Part shown: positions 9,554-18,368 of the stretch, one piece after another
Layout: every line of letters begins with the position of its first letter
How positions within the stretch are numbered: the stretch's first letter is position 1
DNA from: Streptomyces sp. NRRL WC-3742
GTDB lineage: Bacteria > Actinomycetota > Actinomycetes > Streptomycetales > Streptomycetaceae
NCBI RefSeq assembly: GCF_000720635.1
Contig: NZ_JOCF01000082.1
Coordinates: forward strand, 1 to 40,335
DNA length: 40,335 nt
Reading direction: 5' to 3'
The notes under the pieces: generated by a model
Database searches by the model: none
Told to the model about the DNA's origin: nothing
Seen by the model: the letters and a program-made list of their open reading frames with translations, nothing else
Made by a program: the position numbers and the translations under genes

Positions 9554-10939
9554 TCAGCCCCGGACGATGGCGAGCACGCCGTCGCGCAGTTCGGCCATCT
9601 TCGCCGGGTCCTTGGCCTCGACGTTCAGGCGCAGCAGCGGCTCGGTGTTGGAGGCGCGCAGGTTGAACCACCAGTCGGGGCCGGCCACGGTGAGGCCGTC
9701 CAGCTCGTCGACGGTGGTGCCCTCCAGGTTGCCGTAGGAGGAGCGGACGGCGGCGGTGCTGGCGGCCTGGTCGGCGACGGTGCTGTTGATCTCGCCGGAG
9801 GCGGCGTAGCGGTCGTACTCGGCGGTGAGCGCGGAGAGGGTGCCCTCCTGCCCGCCGAGCGCGGCCAGCACGTGCAGCGCGGCGAGCATGCCGGTGTCGG
9901 CGCGCCAGAAGTCGCGGAAGTAGTAGTGGGCGGAGTGCTCGCCGCCGAAGACGGCGTCGGTGACGGCCATCTCCTGCTTGATGAAGGAGTGGCCGACGCG
10001 GGTGCGCACCGGGTTGCCGCCGAGCTCGCGGACCACCTCGGGGACGGTCCAGGAGGTGATCAGGTTGTGGATGATCGTCGGCTCGGCCTCGCCGGCCGCC
10101 TTGGCGCGGGCGATCTCGCGGGCGGCGACCAGGGCGGTGATCGCGGACGGGGAGACGGGCTCGCCGCGCTCGTCGACGACGAAGCAGCGGTCGGCGTCGC
10201 CGTCGAAGGCGAGGCCCACGTCGGCGCCGACCTCGCGGACCTTGGCCTGGAGGTCGACGATGTTCTTCGGGTCGAGCGGGTTGGCCTCGTGGTTGGGGAA
10301 GGTGCCGTCCAGCTCGAAGTACATGGGGACGAGCTCGATCGGCAGGCCGTCGAAGACGGTCGGCACGGTGTGGCCGCCCATGCCGTTGCCCGCGTCGACC
10401 ACGACCTTGAGCGGGCGGATGGCGGTGAGGTCGACCAGGCCGAGGAGGTGGTCGGCGTAGCCGCGCAGGGTGTCCTGCTCGGTGAGCACGCCGGGCTTCA
10501 CGTCCTTGGCGGGGACGGTGACGGTGTCGTCCTCGGCCGTCCAGGACTCGACGAGCTCGCGGATCTCGGACAGGCCCGTGTCCTGGCCGACCGGGGCGGC
10601 GCCGGCGCGGCAGAGCTTGATGCCGTTGTACTGCGCCGGGTTGTGGCTGGCGGTGAACATCGCGCCGGGCAGGTCGAGCTTGCCGCTGGCGTAGTAGAGC
10701 TGGTCGGTGGAGCAGAGGCCGATCTGCACCACGTCGGCGCCGTACGCGGCCGCGCCCTCGGCGAAGGCCAGGCTGAGCGAGGGGGAGGAGGGGCGCATGT
10801 CGTGGCCGACCACGATCGCGCTCGCTCCGGTGACCTGCACGAACGCGGCGCCGAAAGCCCGGGACAGGCTCTCGTCCCACTGGTCCGGGACGACGCCCCG
10901 GACGTCGTACGCCTTCACGAGCTGCTTGAGGTCGCGCAC
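9554..10939 (-). CDS. manB: Phosphomannomutase / phosphoglucomutase
   Basis: A 461-residue alpha-D-phosphohexomutase interconverting mannose-6-P and mannose-1-P (precursor of GDP-mannose), possibly also the glucose phosphates. The GTG at 10939 gives MRDLKQLVKAYDVRG and has GGAG about 8 nt upstream; a longer frame upstream is unsupported. The catalytic phosphoserine lies in TASHNP (Ser98), the Mg2+ loop is DGDADR (Asp246, Asp248, Asp250), the sugar-specificity loop is GEHSAH (333-338), and the phosphate-binding loop is RASNTEP (428-434). All four active-site elements are intact. It is flanked by DUF3499 and Trm112 genes, as in other actinobacteria. Confidence 0.96.
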   Translation of the reverse strand: MRDLKQLVKAYDVRGVVPDQWDESLSRAFGAAFVQVTGASAIVVGHDMRPSSPSLSLAFAEGAAAYGADVVQIGLCSTDQLYYASGKLDLPGAMFTASHNPAQYNGIKLCRAGAAPVGQDTGLSEIRELVESWTAEDDTVTVPAKDVKPGVLTEQDTLRGYADHLLGLVDLTAIRPLKVVVDAGNGMGGHTVPTVFDGLPIELVPMYFELDGTFPNHEANPLDPKNIVDLQAKVREVGADVGLAFDGDADRCFVVDERGEPVSPSAITALVAAREIARAKAAGEAEPTIIHNLITSWTVPEVVRELGGNPVRTRVGHSFIKQEMAVTDAVFGGEHSAHYYFRDFWRADTGMLAALHVLAALGGQEGTLSALTAEYDRYAASGEINSTVADQAASTAAVRSSYGNLEGTTVDELDGLTVAGPDWWFNLRASNTEPLLRLNVEAKDPAKMAELRDGVLAIVRG

Positions 10940-11078
10940 TGCGGCTCCACCTGGTCTCTGTAGTGGTCGGTGTGGTCGGTCACGAAGGGCCACCGGCCGC
11001 TGAATGTCGACAAGCCGCGGTGGCGGTAGCACCGGCAGCGTACCTGTGCCGGGCGAACGGTCCGTGACGCGCCGGCCG

Positions 11079-11444
11079 TCAGTTGTCGGGCGAGCGCAGG
11101 ACCCTCAGGTGGCCTCTTCGGCCGGCCTCGGTGGACTCGCCCTCGGGGGCGCGGCCCTGACGGGGGGTCTGCGGGCGGGCGGCCTCGCGGACGGCGTTGG
11201 CCAGGGCTTCCAGGTCGTCGCTGCTGCGGCGCAGCGGGCCGGCCTCGGCGGCGAGCCGGACGACCTCCCAGCCGCGCGGAGCGGTGAGGCGCTCGGCGTG
11301 CTCGGCGCACAGGTCGTAGCAGTGGGGCTCGGCGTAGGTGGCGAGCGGGCCCAGCACGGCGGTGGAGTCCGCGTAGACGTACGTCAGCGTCGCGACGGCC
11401 GGCCGGCCGCACGCGGTCCGCGAACAACGACGTACAGAGCTCAC
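11079..11444 (-). CDS. DUF3499 family protein
   Basis: A 121-residue conserved actinobacterial protein of unknown function. The start is a GTG at 11444 giving VSSVRRCSRTACGRP; the first cysteine pair (Cys7, Cys12) and a second pair in EPHCYDLCAEH (Cys42, Cys46) suggest a zinc or other metal site. The C-terminal 35 residues are charged and low-complexity. It is first of the minus-strand run toward manB, and divergent (162 bp) from the metallopeptidase-like gene, the same order as Rv3258c / Rv3259 in M. tuberculosis (from memory). Confidence 0.85.
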   Translation of the reverse strand: MSSVRRCSRTACGRPAVATLTYVYADSTAVLGPLATYAEPHCYDLCAEHAERLTAPRGWEVVRLAAEAGPLRRSSDDLEALANAVREAARPQTPRQGRAPEGESTEAGRRGHLRVLRSPDN

Positions 11445-11606
11445 GAGGGTGGACGGTACCGCACTCCTTGCCGGGGCGCGAAGACCGCCTGTCGGGAGGG
11501 TGTCCCGTGTCGTCCTCCGCGCGCCGCGGCACGCGCCCCCACCCCTGGCGTTTCCCGGTCGGAGTGGTCCACTTCCGTCCGTCCAAGGACTACGCTCGGC
11601 AGTGAT

Positions 11607-12059
11607 ATGGACAGCTCCGCACCGCAGCCATCGACAGGGCCCTCGCGCCGCCCGCGGCACCGCGACCGCCACGGCAGGGGGCTGCGCGGTCCGCTGGCGC
11701 CGCCCCAGGTGCCGATCTCCCTCACTCGTTCCGAACTGTTCGACGACTACGTGCGCGAGTCGGTGGAACGGCTGGAGCGGCGGTGGCCGCAGTTGATCGA
11801 GGTCGAGTTCGCCGTCCAGGAGGTGCCGCTGCACGAGCCGGACGCCGCCGACGCGGAGGACGGGGTGCCGCTGGGGCGGGTCTCGTCGGGCGGTCAGGGG
11901 CAGAAGAGCCAGATCGTCGTCTACCGGCGGCCGGTGGAGATCCGGGCGAAGACCCGGGAGGACCGGGCGGCGCTGGTGCACGAGATCCTGATCGAGCAGG
12001 TCGCCGAGCTGCTGGGGCTGTCGCCGGACGCGATCGACCCGCGCTACGACGAAGAATAG
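11607..12059 (+). CDS. Zincin-like metallopeptidase-family protein with degenerate active site
   Basis: A 150-residue protein of the PF06262 (DUF1025) type by context and by the conserved block LFDDYVRESVERLERRWPQL (44-63). The N-terminal ~35 residues are very basic and disordered. Where the family has HExxH, this sequence reads H125-E126-I-L-I129-E, so the third zinc ligand is missing and proteolysis is doubtful. The ATG at 11607 has no Shine-Dalgarno; a TACGCT -10-like hexamer at 11591-11596 places a transcription start within a few bases of the ATG, so the mRNA may be leaderless. A strong terminator follows 5 bp after the stop. Confidence 0.8.
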   Translation: MDSSAPQPSTGPSRRPRHRDRHGRGLRGPLAPPQVPISLTRSELFDDYVRESVERLERRWPQLIEVEFAVQEVPLHEPDAADAEDGVPLGRVSSGGQGQKSQIVVYRRPVEIRAKTREDRAALVHEILIEQVAELLGLSPDAIDPRYDEE

Positions 12060-12064
12060 GCCGT

Positions 12065-12112
12065 CACGCGAAAGGGGCGGGCACCCGAGTCGGGTGCCCG
12101 CCCCTTCGCGTG
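12065..12112. terminator. Bidirectional terminator
   Basis: Nearly perfect inverted repeat of about 22 bp (arms 12065-12087 and 12091-12112, one bulged A), with core GGGGCGGGCACCCG. It lies between the convergent metallopeptidase-like and DUF5719 genes. Confidence 0.88.
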
Positions 12113-12116
12113 CCGG

Positions 12117-13853
12117 TCAGCGCAGGACGACGCCCGGGTCCTGGGCGGCCTGCGGGACCTTGACGGTGCTTCGGTCGTCGCGCAGGGACTGGACGGTGAA
12201 CATCGGCACGTCCTTGGCGGGGATCGCGAGCATCCGGGCGGCGACCACCGGGCCGCCGGAGGCCGTCTCCACGGTGAGCGCGAAGGCGCCGTTGAGCCCG
12301 GCGGGCTCGGGCGCGGGGATGGCGACGGTGCCGCCGGCCGGGATCTGGACCTCCTTGGTCGCCGGGGTGCCGCCGCCGCTGCCCGCCGAGGCGGTGACCT
12401 TGACGGTGGCGGCGTCGCCGGCGGAGGTCAGGAAGAGCGTGGAGACTCCGGCCCGGTTGTCGGCGACGGTGGCCCGGGCGCCGACCGGGGCGGCGCCGGT
12501 GAGCCAGGCCGCGTCGCTCTTGCCTCCGGCGCCGGCGCGGTCGACGCGCAGGCCCGCCACGATCGGGGTGGCGTGCTTGTCGTCGCTGGGCGACAGTCGC
12601 AGGCCCGCGACCTCGTCGCGGGTGACCTTGCCGAGGTCGACGGCGGCGACCTGGCCCGCCTTGACGTGGATCGACTCGTTCCCGGCCGGGGTGAACCAGC
12701 CGTTCTTGCCGGAGAGCTGGATCTTGAGGTCGGCGTCGTCCTCCGGCGGGGCCCAGACGACCAGGCGGGCGGAGGTGGTGTCGGCGGGCAGGCCCGGCAT
12801 CACCTGGGTGGGCGCGGGGTCGGCCGAGGCGGGGATCCAGTCGGTGCCCTTGCTGCCGTCCGCGGCGTGCAGGGCGGCGCCGACCCGGCCGGAGCGGACG
12901 ACCACGTGCACGGCGAGGTCGGTGACGGCGCCCTTGCTGAGGGTGGGCAGCAGGATCGACTGGGAGCTGCCGGGGGCCACGGTGAGGCCGTTGGCGGCGT
13001 CGTTGTCGATCAGGCCCTTGTCGCCGTACAGCTTGAGGTCGACGACGGCGGCGGTGGACTCGGTGTTGACCAGGCTGACGTAGTCGACCCGGTCCCCCGC
13101 GGTGCTGGCGCCGGCGAACCAGAAGCTCGTACCGGCCGGGGTGCAGGTGAGGCCGGACATGCCCAGGCCGCGCTGCTCGGTGACGACGGTGGTCTGGGTG
13201 ACGGTGAAGCCGGGCGCGAGCGCGCCGGTGGCGACGGCCCCGGCGCCGGGGGCGCCGTCGCCGTTGGCGGCGGGCACGGAGACCGGGGTGCCGGGCTTGG
13301 CGAGGGTGAGCCGGGCGTCGGCGGGCGCGGCGTTCTTGCCGGGGGCCGCTGCCGGGGTGCCCGAGGCCGTCGGGGCCGGGGTCCCCGCCGGGGCGGCCGG
13401 CGGCGTGGCGGGGGGCGTGGCCCCGGCCGTCGGGGTCGCGGCGGGCGCGGCCGGGGCGGCGGCGTCGGAGAGCCAGCCGGTGCCGCCGGTGGCGGAGCCG
13501 GTGCCGGGCGGGCTGTAGGCGGTGAGGGTGGTCGAGCCGGTCAGGCCCTGGAACGGCTGCGGGCAGACCGCCGTGGTCCGCTCGACCTGGGCGGTGGTCG
13601 GCGCGACGGCGTCGGCCTTGGCCGGGGCCGCGGGCGGGCGCGCCTCGGCGATCCCGAACACGGCGGCGAGCACCACGGCCGCGGCCAGCAGCGACTGGGT
13701 GGTCCTGGCGCCACCGGCGAACCGGCTCGCCCCGGCGGGGGCCGGTCCGGCCCCTGCCGGCTCGTACGGCTCGTACGGGCCCTGCGGCTCCTGCGGCTCG
13801 GCGGCGCCGCCGGCCTCGGGCGCGGACTTCTTCCGGAATGCGGGCTTCTTCAT
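12117..13853 (-). CDS. DUF5719 family exported protein
   Basis: A 578-residue protein beginning MKKPAFRKKSAPE. A charged cytoplasmic N-terminus rich in Pro/Glu/Tyr is followed by one membrane anchor at about 52-71 (TTQSLLAAAVVLAAVFGIAEA). The rest is extracytoplasmic: a Pro/Ala/Thr-rich linker (about 115-190) and then tandem beta-rich segments (for example VDYVSLVNTESTAAVVDLKLYGDKG, SARLVVWAPPEDDADLKI). Its ATG is 6 bp after the stop of the giant glycosyltransferase gene, so the two are co-transcribed and probably act together at the cell surface. The biochemical role is unknown. Confidence 0.85.
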   Translation of the reverse strand: MKKPAFRKKSAPEAGGAAEPQEPQGPYEPYEPAGAGPAPAGASRFAGGARTTQSLLAAAVVLAAVFGIAEARPPAAPAKADAVAPTTAQVERTTAVCPQPFQGLTGSTTLTAYSPPGTGSATGGTGWLSDAAAPAAPAATPTAGATPPATPPAAPAGTPAPTASGTPAAAPGKNAAPADARLTLAKPGTPVSVPAANGDGAPGAGAVATGALAPGFTVTQTTVVTEQRGLGMSGLTCTPAGTSFWFAGASTAGDRVDYVSLVNTESTAAVVDLKLYGDKGLIDNDAANGLTVAPGSSQSILLPTLSKGAVTDLAVHVVVRSGRVGAALHAADGSKGTDWIPASADPAPTQVMPGLPADTTSARLVVWAPPEDDADLKIQLSGKNGWFTPAGNESIHVKAGQVAAVDLGKVTRDEVAGLRLSPSDDKHATPIVAGLRVDRAGAGGKSDAAWLTGAAPVGARATVADNRAGVSTLFLTSAGDAATVKVTASAGSGGGTPATKEVQIPAGGTVAIPAPEPAGLNGAFALTVETASGGPVVAARMLAIPAKDVPMFTVQSLRDDRSTVKVPQAAQDPGVVLR

Positions 13854-13859
13854 CGCGGG

Positions 13860-16800
13860 TCAGCTCCCCGATCCGTGCTGGTGCGGCCGGTAGTTCCCGG
13901 GAGAGTGGCCGGTGCCGTGTGGGTCGTTCGGGTCGTAGTAGGGCTCGGACTGCTGCTGCCCCGGCAGCCAGGGCTGTTGCTGCTGCTCGTAGCCCTGCTG
14001 GTCGTGGCCCTGCTGGTCGTGGCCCTGTTGGCCGTGGCCCTGCTGCTCATGGCCCTGTTGCTCATGGCCCTGTTGGTAGCCCTGCTGCCGGCCGTACTGG
14101 TCGTAGTTCTGGTCGTAGCCGTACTGCTGCTGGTCGTACCCCTGCTGCTGGTAGCCCTGCTGGTCGTACTGCTGGTCGTACTGCTCGTAGCCCTGGCCGC
14201 CGTAGGGCGCGGCCGCCGGCTGCTGGCCGTACTGGTCGTAGCTGTACGGGTCGGCCTGCTGGTACGTCTGGTACGGGTCGGCGTACTGCTCCGCCTCCTG
14301 GGCGGCGGCGGCCGCCTGGACGGCCCCGGTGACGGGCTCGCCGGAGGGCTGGGCCGGGACGGCGCCCGGCCGGCCGTCGTACACGCCGGGGTCCTCGGCG
14401 CCCTCCTCGCCGCCCTCGCCGCGCTCGGCCATCCGGCGGGCCCGGCGGCTGCCGGGGGCGGGGGCCTGCTTCTCGGCGGCGGCGGCCAGGGCGGCCGCGG
14501 CCACGACGTCCTCGGGGAGGTCGTCGTCCTTGTGGCTGCGGCGCCCGGGCAGGGCCAGCACCAGGATGGTGAGGCCGAGCAGCACCTGGGCCCAGATCCA
14601 GCCGGTGTGGGCGAGGCTGCCCTCGCGGGTGACGCTGAGCTTGCCGCCGGCGGCCGGGAGCTTGAAGCCCTGCGCCCAGCCGTCCACGGTGACGGACTCC
14701 AGGGCGGTGCCGTCCACGGTGGCCTTCCACTCGGGGGCGGCGCTCTCGGCCAGGCGCAGCACCCGGCCCTCCGCCCCCGCGGGGACGGTGGTGGAGAGGT
14801 CGCGGGCGCCGGAGGGGACGACCACCGGGTTGGCGCCCGGGGCGGTGATCACCGCGCGGACGGCCGGGGTGCCGGTGACCTGCCAGAGCGCGGAGCCGGT
14901 GTCCTGGTTGGCCTTGACCAGGCCGGGGGTGGTGTCCAGGACGTCCTTGTAGGTGTCGATCACGGGCTGCTCGACGAGCACGTAGCCGATGCCGTAGCCG
15001 GACAGGGCCCCGGCCTGGTCGGCTCCGGAGCCGGCCAGCAGGCTGCCGACCATCGCGTTGAGGCCGTCCTGGGTGCCGGTGGCCGGGTCGACGGTGGACT
15101 CGGCCTGGCCGAGGGTCAGGCCGGCGCCGCGCAGCACGGTGTAGCGGACGGCGCCGCCGCCCTTCTCCCCGGTGACGACGAGGGTGCGGGCCCGGTCGGT
15201 GGTGCCGGCCTCCTCGGCGATGAAGGCGGGCACCTGGTCGGACTGGCCGCGGTGCAGCGGACCGCCCGCGCCGGTGATCGCCCACCAGACGCCGGTGCCC
15301 AGCGGGGCCAGCACGGCGGTGGCCACCACGAGGGCGGCGACGGGCTGGCGCCAGCCGAAGGCGATCCCGGCGACGCGGGCGTTGGCGCCGTCCGCGCCGA
15401 TGGCGGCGGCGGCGAGCAGGGCGATCCCGGCGATCAGCGTGGCGGGGCCGGCCCAGGCGGGCACGGCCGGGCCGCCGGAGGCCGGGGTGACGGAGGTGCC
15501 CGCGACGGCGACGGCGAAGACCAGGCCCGCGCCGGCCCCGCCCCAGGCGGCGAGCACCGCGCGGCGGCGGTCGGCGCGCAGCAGCGCGGCGAGCGCGGCG
15601 AGGACGACACCGGCGGAGAGCCACACCGGCGGCACCCCGGCGCCACCGGGGTTGACCAGCAGCAGGCCCGCGGCGCCCGCCCCGGCGCCGTGCAGGCCGG
15701 GAAGTCCGGCCTCCAGCAGCAGCCAGGTCGGGTGCGAGAGGACCCTGAGCGACCAGGGGGCCAGGACGGCGACGGGCACGGCGAGGATCACCGCGACGCG
15801 CAGGCCCAGCAGCCGCAGCGCCGTACCGCCGGAGCCGAAGGCCCCGCCGCGCAGCACCGCGACGACGAGCGTCGCCAGGCACAGCGGCACGGCGAGCGCC
15901 CAGGTCAGCGGGACGAAGGCGGTGGCCAGGGTGAGGAAGAGGACGGTCATCCAGACCGGCCGCCAGCCGGGCCGGGCGCCCTTGGCCGCGCTCTCCTGGC
16001 GGATGCCGAGGCCGGCGGCGATGGCGGCGGCGCGGGCCAGCGGCGGCAGCAGCACAGCGAGGACGGCGGTGCCGATCCGGCCCTGGGCGAGGGCGCCGGT
16101 GGCGGCGGGCAGCAGCGCGTAGGTGGCGCTGGCCCAGGCACGCACCAGCTTGGAGTCCAGCAGCGGCCGGGACACCAGGTAGGCGCTGACGGCGGCGAGC
16201 GGGACGGTCAGCAGGAAGAGCAGGGTGAGGGCGAGGTCGGCGTGGCCGAACAGCCCCCAGCCGAGCACTGCGAGGACACCCAGGTACGGCGGCGCGGCGG
16301 CGGTGGAGCCGGTGCCGACGGGGTGCCAGGCGTCCGCGTACATCGACCAGAGGCCGCTCGCGCCGTCCGCGGCGGGCAGCAGGGCGCCGCCGAGGAGCGT
16401 GCCGCCGCCGAGCAGGCTGCGGCAGGCGACGAGGGCGAACACCAGCAGGGCGGCGAACAGCACGGGGGCCGGGCGCCGGGCGAGCTTCTTGATCAGGGCG
16501 AACTGCTCGACGACCAGGTCCTCGGAGTCGTCGTCGCCGCCCGCCTCGGCGGTGCCGTGCCGGCTGCCGGTGTCGTCGCTGCCCCCTATGCCGAGCGAGG
16601 AGACGACGCCCTCGACGGCCAGCCGGGTGGTGGCGCCGGGGGCGGGGAAGAGCGAGCGGTCGTCCAGGGCGTCGGCCGCCCTCGTCCGGGCGCGGCGCTT
16701 GCGGGCGACCAACAGCCGTGGCAGGCGCACGAGTTCGTGACCGAGGCCGGCGAGCTCGTCCATCGCCTGGCGCGGGTCCTTGCCGAGCAGGCTGGCGACG

Positions 16801-17807
16801 GCCCGCACCAGCGTGCCGAGGATCAGGCGCAGCAGGACGTACGGGAACAGCGCGCCCCTGCTGTTGGCGAGCAGGGTGTAGACGGCGCCGGCCTTGTCCA
16901 CCCGGTGCGGGTGGGTGGGGCCGCAGTCGATCGCGCGGCGCTCGCGGCTGGCGGCCTCGGCGTGCCGCAGCACGGCGTCGGGGGCGACGACGACGCGGTG
17001 GCCGGCGGCGTTGACGCGCCAGCAGAAGTCGGTGTCGTCCCGCATCAGCGGGAGGGCCTTGTCGAAGCCGCCGAGTTCCTCGAAGACGTCCCGGCGCACC
17101 AGCATGCCGGCGGTGGAGACGGCGAGGACCGGGCGGACCTGGTCGTGCTGGCCCTGGTCCTGCTCGCGGCGGTCGAGCCCGGTCCAGCGGCGGCCGGAGC
17201 GGGCGATCGTCACGCCGACCTCGAGGAGCTGGCGCCGGTCGTACCAGCTGCGCAGCTTGGGGCCGATGACGGCGGCGCTGGGGGTGGAGTCGGCGACCTG
17301 GAGGAGGCGGCGCAGGGCGTCGGTCTGCGGTTCGCAGTCGTCGTGCAGCAGCCAGAGCCACTCGACGGGCTGGGTCTCGCGCGGGCCGCCGCGGCCGAGG
17401 ACGTCCTCCTGGGCGAGCGGGTCGCCGAAGTCGTCCCAGCCGCCGGTGACCGGGTCGTAGCCGGAGGGGTCGAGCCGGTACGGGAGGTCCTCGGGGCGCA
17501 GCGGCGGGCTGTTGAAGACGGCCTCGCCGACGGCGGTGCCGAAGCCCGCCCGGCGGCCGAGGACGATCGGGCCGCTCTCCGGCAGCCAGTCGGCCAGGGT
17601 GTCGGCAAGCAGTTGCGGGGAGTCGTCGGTGGAGCCGGTGTCGACCGCGAGGACGCGCTGGACCTGCCGGTCCTGGCCGAGCAGGCCCGCGAGGGCCTGC
17701 GGCAGCCAGCGGGCGCCGTCGTGCGAGACGATCACGGCGGTGACCAGGTGGCGCGGGTAGGCGGGCGGCCGGGAGGCGGTGAATCCGCTCTGGCTGTAGA
17801 CGGTCAT
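13860..17807 (-). CDS. Giant multi-span membrane glycosyltransferase (GT2) with Q/Y/G/H-rich tail
   Basis: A 1315-residue protein. I chose the ATG giving MTVYSQSGFTASRPP because GT2 homology begins at once. The N-terminal ~260 residues are a GT-A domain: VIVSHDGARWLPQAL (25-39), AVDTGSTDDS (54-63), an acidic LLHDDCEP motif and MRDDTDFCWR. The middle (about 300-1140) holds a dozen or more hydrophobic segments and long exported loops, as in actinobacterial polymer-transferring GT2 proteins. The last ~146 residues (14300 downward) are almost entirely Gln, Tyr, Gly, Asp and His, with pentapeptide repeats. It is followed by a DUF5719 gene, consistent with export or assembly of a surface glycan; substrate unknown. 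Confidence 0.87.
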   Translation of the reverse strand: MTVYSQSGFTASRPPAYPRHLVTAVIVSHDGARWLPQALAGLLGQDRQVQRVLAVDTGSTDDSPQLLADTLADWLPESGPIVLGRRAGFGTAVGEAVFNSPPLRPEDLPYRLDPSGYDPVTGGWDDFGDPLAQEDVLGRGGPRETQPVEWLWLLHDDCEPQTDALRRLLQVADSTPSAAVIGPKLRSWYDRRQLLEVGVTIARSGRRWTGLDRREQDQGQHDQVRPVLAVSTAGMLVRRDVFEELGGFDKALPLMRDDTDFCWRVNAAGHRVVVAPDAVLRHAEAASRERRAIDCGPTHPHRVDKAGAVYTLLANSRGALFPYVLLRLILGTLVRAVASLLGKDPRQAMDELAGLGHELVRLPRLLVARKRRARTRAADALDDRSLFPAPGATTRLAVEGVVSSLGIGGSDDTGSRHGTAEAGGDDDSEDLVVEQFALIKKLARRPAPVLFAALLVFALVACRSLLGGGTLLGGALLPAADGASGLWSMYADAWHPVGTGSTAAAPPYLGVLAVLGWGLFGHADLALTLLFLLTVPLAAVSAYLVSRPLLDSKLVRAWASATYALLPAATGALAQGRIGTAVLAVLLPPLARAAAIAAGLGIRQESAAKGARPGWRPVWMTVLFLTLATAFVPLTWALAVPLCLATLVVAVLRGGAFGSGGTALRLLGLRVAVILAVPVAVLAPWSLRVLSHPTWLLLEAGLPGLHGAGAGAAGLLLVNPGGAGVPPVWLSAGVVLAALAALLRADRRRAVLAAWGGAGAGLVFAVAVAGTSVTPASGGPAVPAWAGPATLIAGIALLAAAAIGADGANARVAGIAFGWRQPVAALVVATAVLAPLGTGVWWAITGAGGPLHRGQSDQVPAFIAEEAGTTDRARTLVVTGEKGGGAVRYTVLRGAGLTLGQAESTVDPATGTQDGLNAMVGSLLAGSGADQAGALSGYGIGYVLVEQPVIDTYKDVLDTTPGLVKANQDTGSALWQVTGTPAVRAVITAPGANPVVVPSGARDLSTTVPAGAEGRVLRLAESAAPEWKATVDGTALESVTVDGWAQGFKLPAAGGKLSVTREGSLAHTGWIWAQVLLGLTILVLALPGRRSHKDDDLPEDVVAAAALAAAAEKQAPAPGSRRARRMAERGEGGEEGAEDPGVYDGRPGAVPAQPSGEPVTGAVQAAAAAQEAEQYADPYQTYQQADPYSYDQYGQQPAAAPYGGQGYEQYDQQYDQQGYQQQGYDQQQYGYDQNYDQYGRQQGYQQGHEQQGHEQQGHGQQGHDQQGHDQQGYEQQQQPWLPGQQQSEPYYDPNDPHGTGHSPGNYRPHQHGSGS
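13992..14081 (-). repeat. 15-bp tandem repeat within the glycosyltransferase tail
   Basis: Five to six consecutive 15-bp units on the plus strand (GCCCTGCTGGTCGTG and close variants at 13992, 14007, 14022, 14037, 14052, 14067), encoding G-H/Y-x-Q-Q pentapeptides on the minus strand. Unit gain or loss would stay in frame, so this is a plausible length-variable tract. Confidence 0.85.
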
Positions 17808-17947
17808 CGAGTGCGCGGGCCCCAGTTCTCGGTGGACACAGCCGGTGAACGGCAACCGGATGGCGCACCACACTAACGGCTCCGGATGGCCGTCACGTGC
17901 GGGGTGTCCGTGCGGAGGTCATGGAGGAGCGGGGCCCGGCGCACGAA

Positions 17948-17974
17948 AGCGCCCCACCGTCACGGTGAGGCGCT
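17948..17974 (-). terminator. Probable whiB terminator hairpin
   Basis: Arms AGCGCCCCAC (17948-17957) and GTGAGGCGCT (17965-17974), with one mismatch and a short GC-rich loop, 27 bp after the whiB stop. The rest of the 194-bp gap to the glycosyltransferase start shows nothing else I can name. Confidence 0.55.
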
Positions 17975-18001
17975 CGTACGGACGAATGCTCAGCCGGACG
18001 C

Positions 18002-18274
18002 TCAGACAGCGCTCTTCTTGAGCCGACGGCGCTCGCGCTCCGAGAGACCGCCCCAGATGCCGAAGCGCTCGTCATTGGCGAGGGCGTACTCCAGGCAATC
18101 GGAGCGAACCTCGCACGCGAGGCATACCTTCTTGGCCTCGCGGGTGGAGCCGCCCTTCTCGGGAAAGAAGGACTCGGGGTCGGTCTGGGCGCACAACGCG
18201 CGCTCCTGCCAGCCGAGTTCCTCCTCTTCCTCCGCGATGCCGTCACCGATCAACAGCTCAAAGAGCTCGCTCAT
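18002..18274 (-). CDS. whiB: WhiB, iron-sulfur developmental transcription regulator
   Basis: A 90-residue protein nearly identical in its core to S. coelicolor WhiB, which acts with WhiA to trigger sporulation septation. I chose the ATG giving MSELFELLIGDG because it has GGAGG 8 nt upstream and matches the known ~87-residue length; an in-frame ATG further out would add an unsupported 23 residues. The four [4Fe-4S] ligands are visible: Cys in RALCAQ, then VCLAC and SDC (C-X29-C-X2-C-X5-C). GIWGG is followed by the basic ERERRRLKK DNA-contact tail. It contains a Glu-rich insertion (IAEEEEELGWQ). It is divergent from the cysteine dioxygenase leader. Confidence 0.97.
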   Translation of the reverse strand: MSELFELLIGDGIAEEEEELGWQERALCAQTDPESFFPEKGGSTREAKKVCLACEVRSDCLEYALANDERFGIWGGLSERERRRLKKSAV

Positions 18275-18343
18275 GTGGCGCGCCTCCTCTGCCCCTACCT
18301 TGGCGTCCCCGTGGTTGCCGTTGCCTCGTGCGGCTGACGACAC

Positions 18344-18368
18344 GAGTGAAATTACAGTTGCGTCACTC
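18344..18368. promoter_or_regulatory. Inverted repeat over the whiB -10 element
   Basis: GAGTGA (18344-18349) and TCACTC (18363-18368) are perfect 6-bp arms centred on the -10 hexamer, a typical repressor operator geometry. A GACAC pentamer (WhiA-type) at 18339-18343 adjoins it. Confidence 0.4.

Noticed and set aside
12573..17876. A 1767-codon open frame on the plus strand opposite the glycosyltransferase and DUF5719 genes
   Set aside because: It is a Gly/Ala/Arg/Val-rich shadow caused by high GC at codon position 3 of the real minus-strand genes; it shows no domain and spans two genes.
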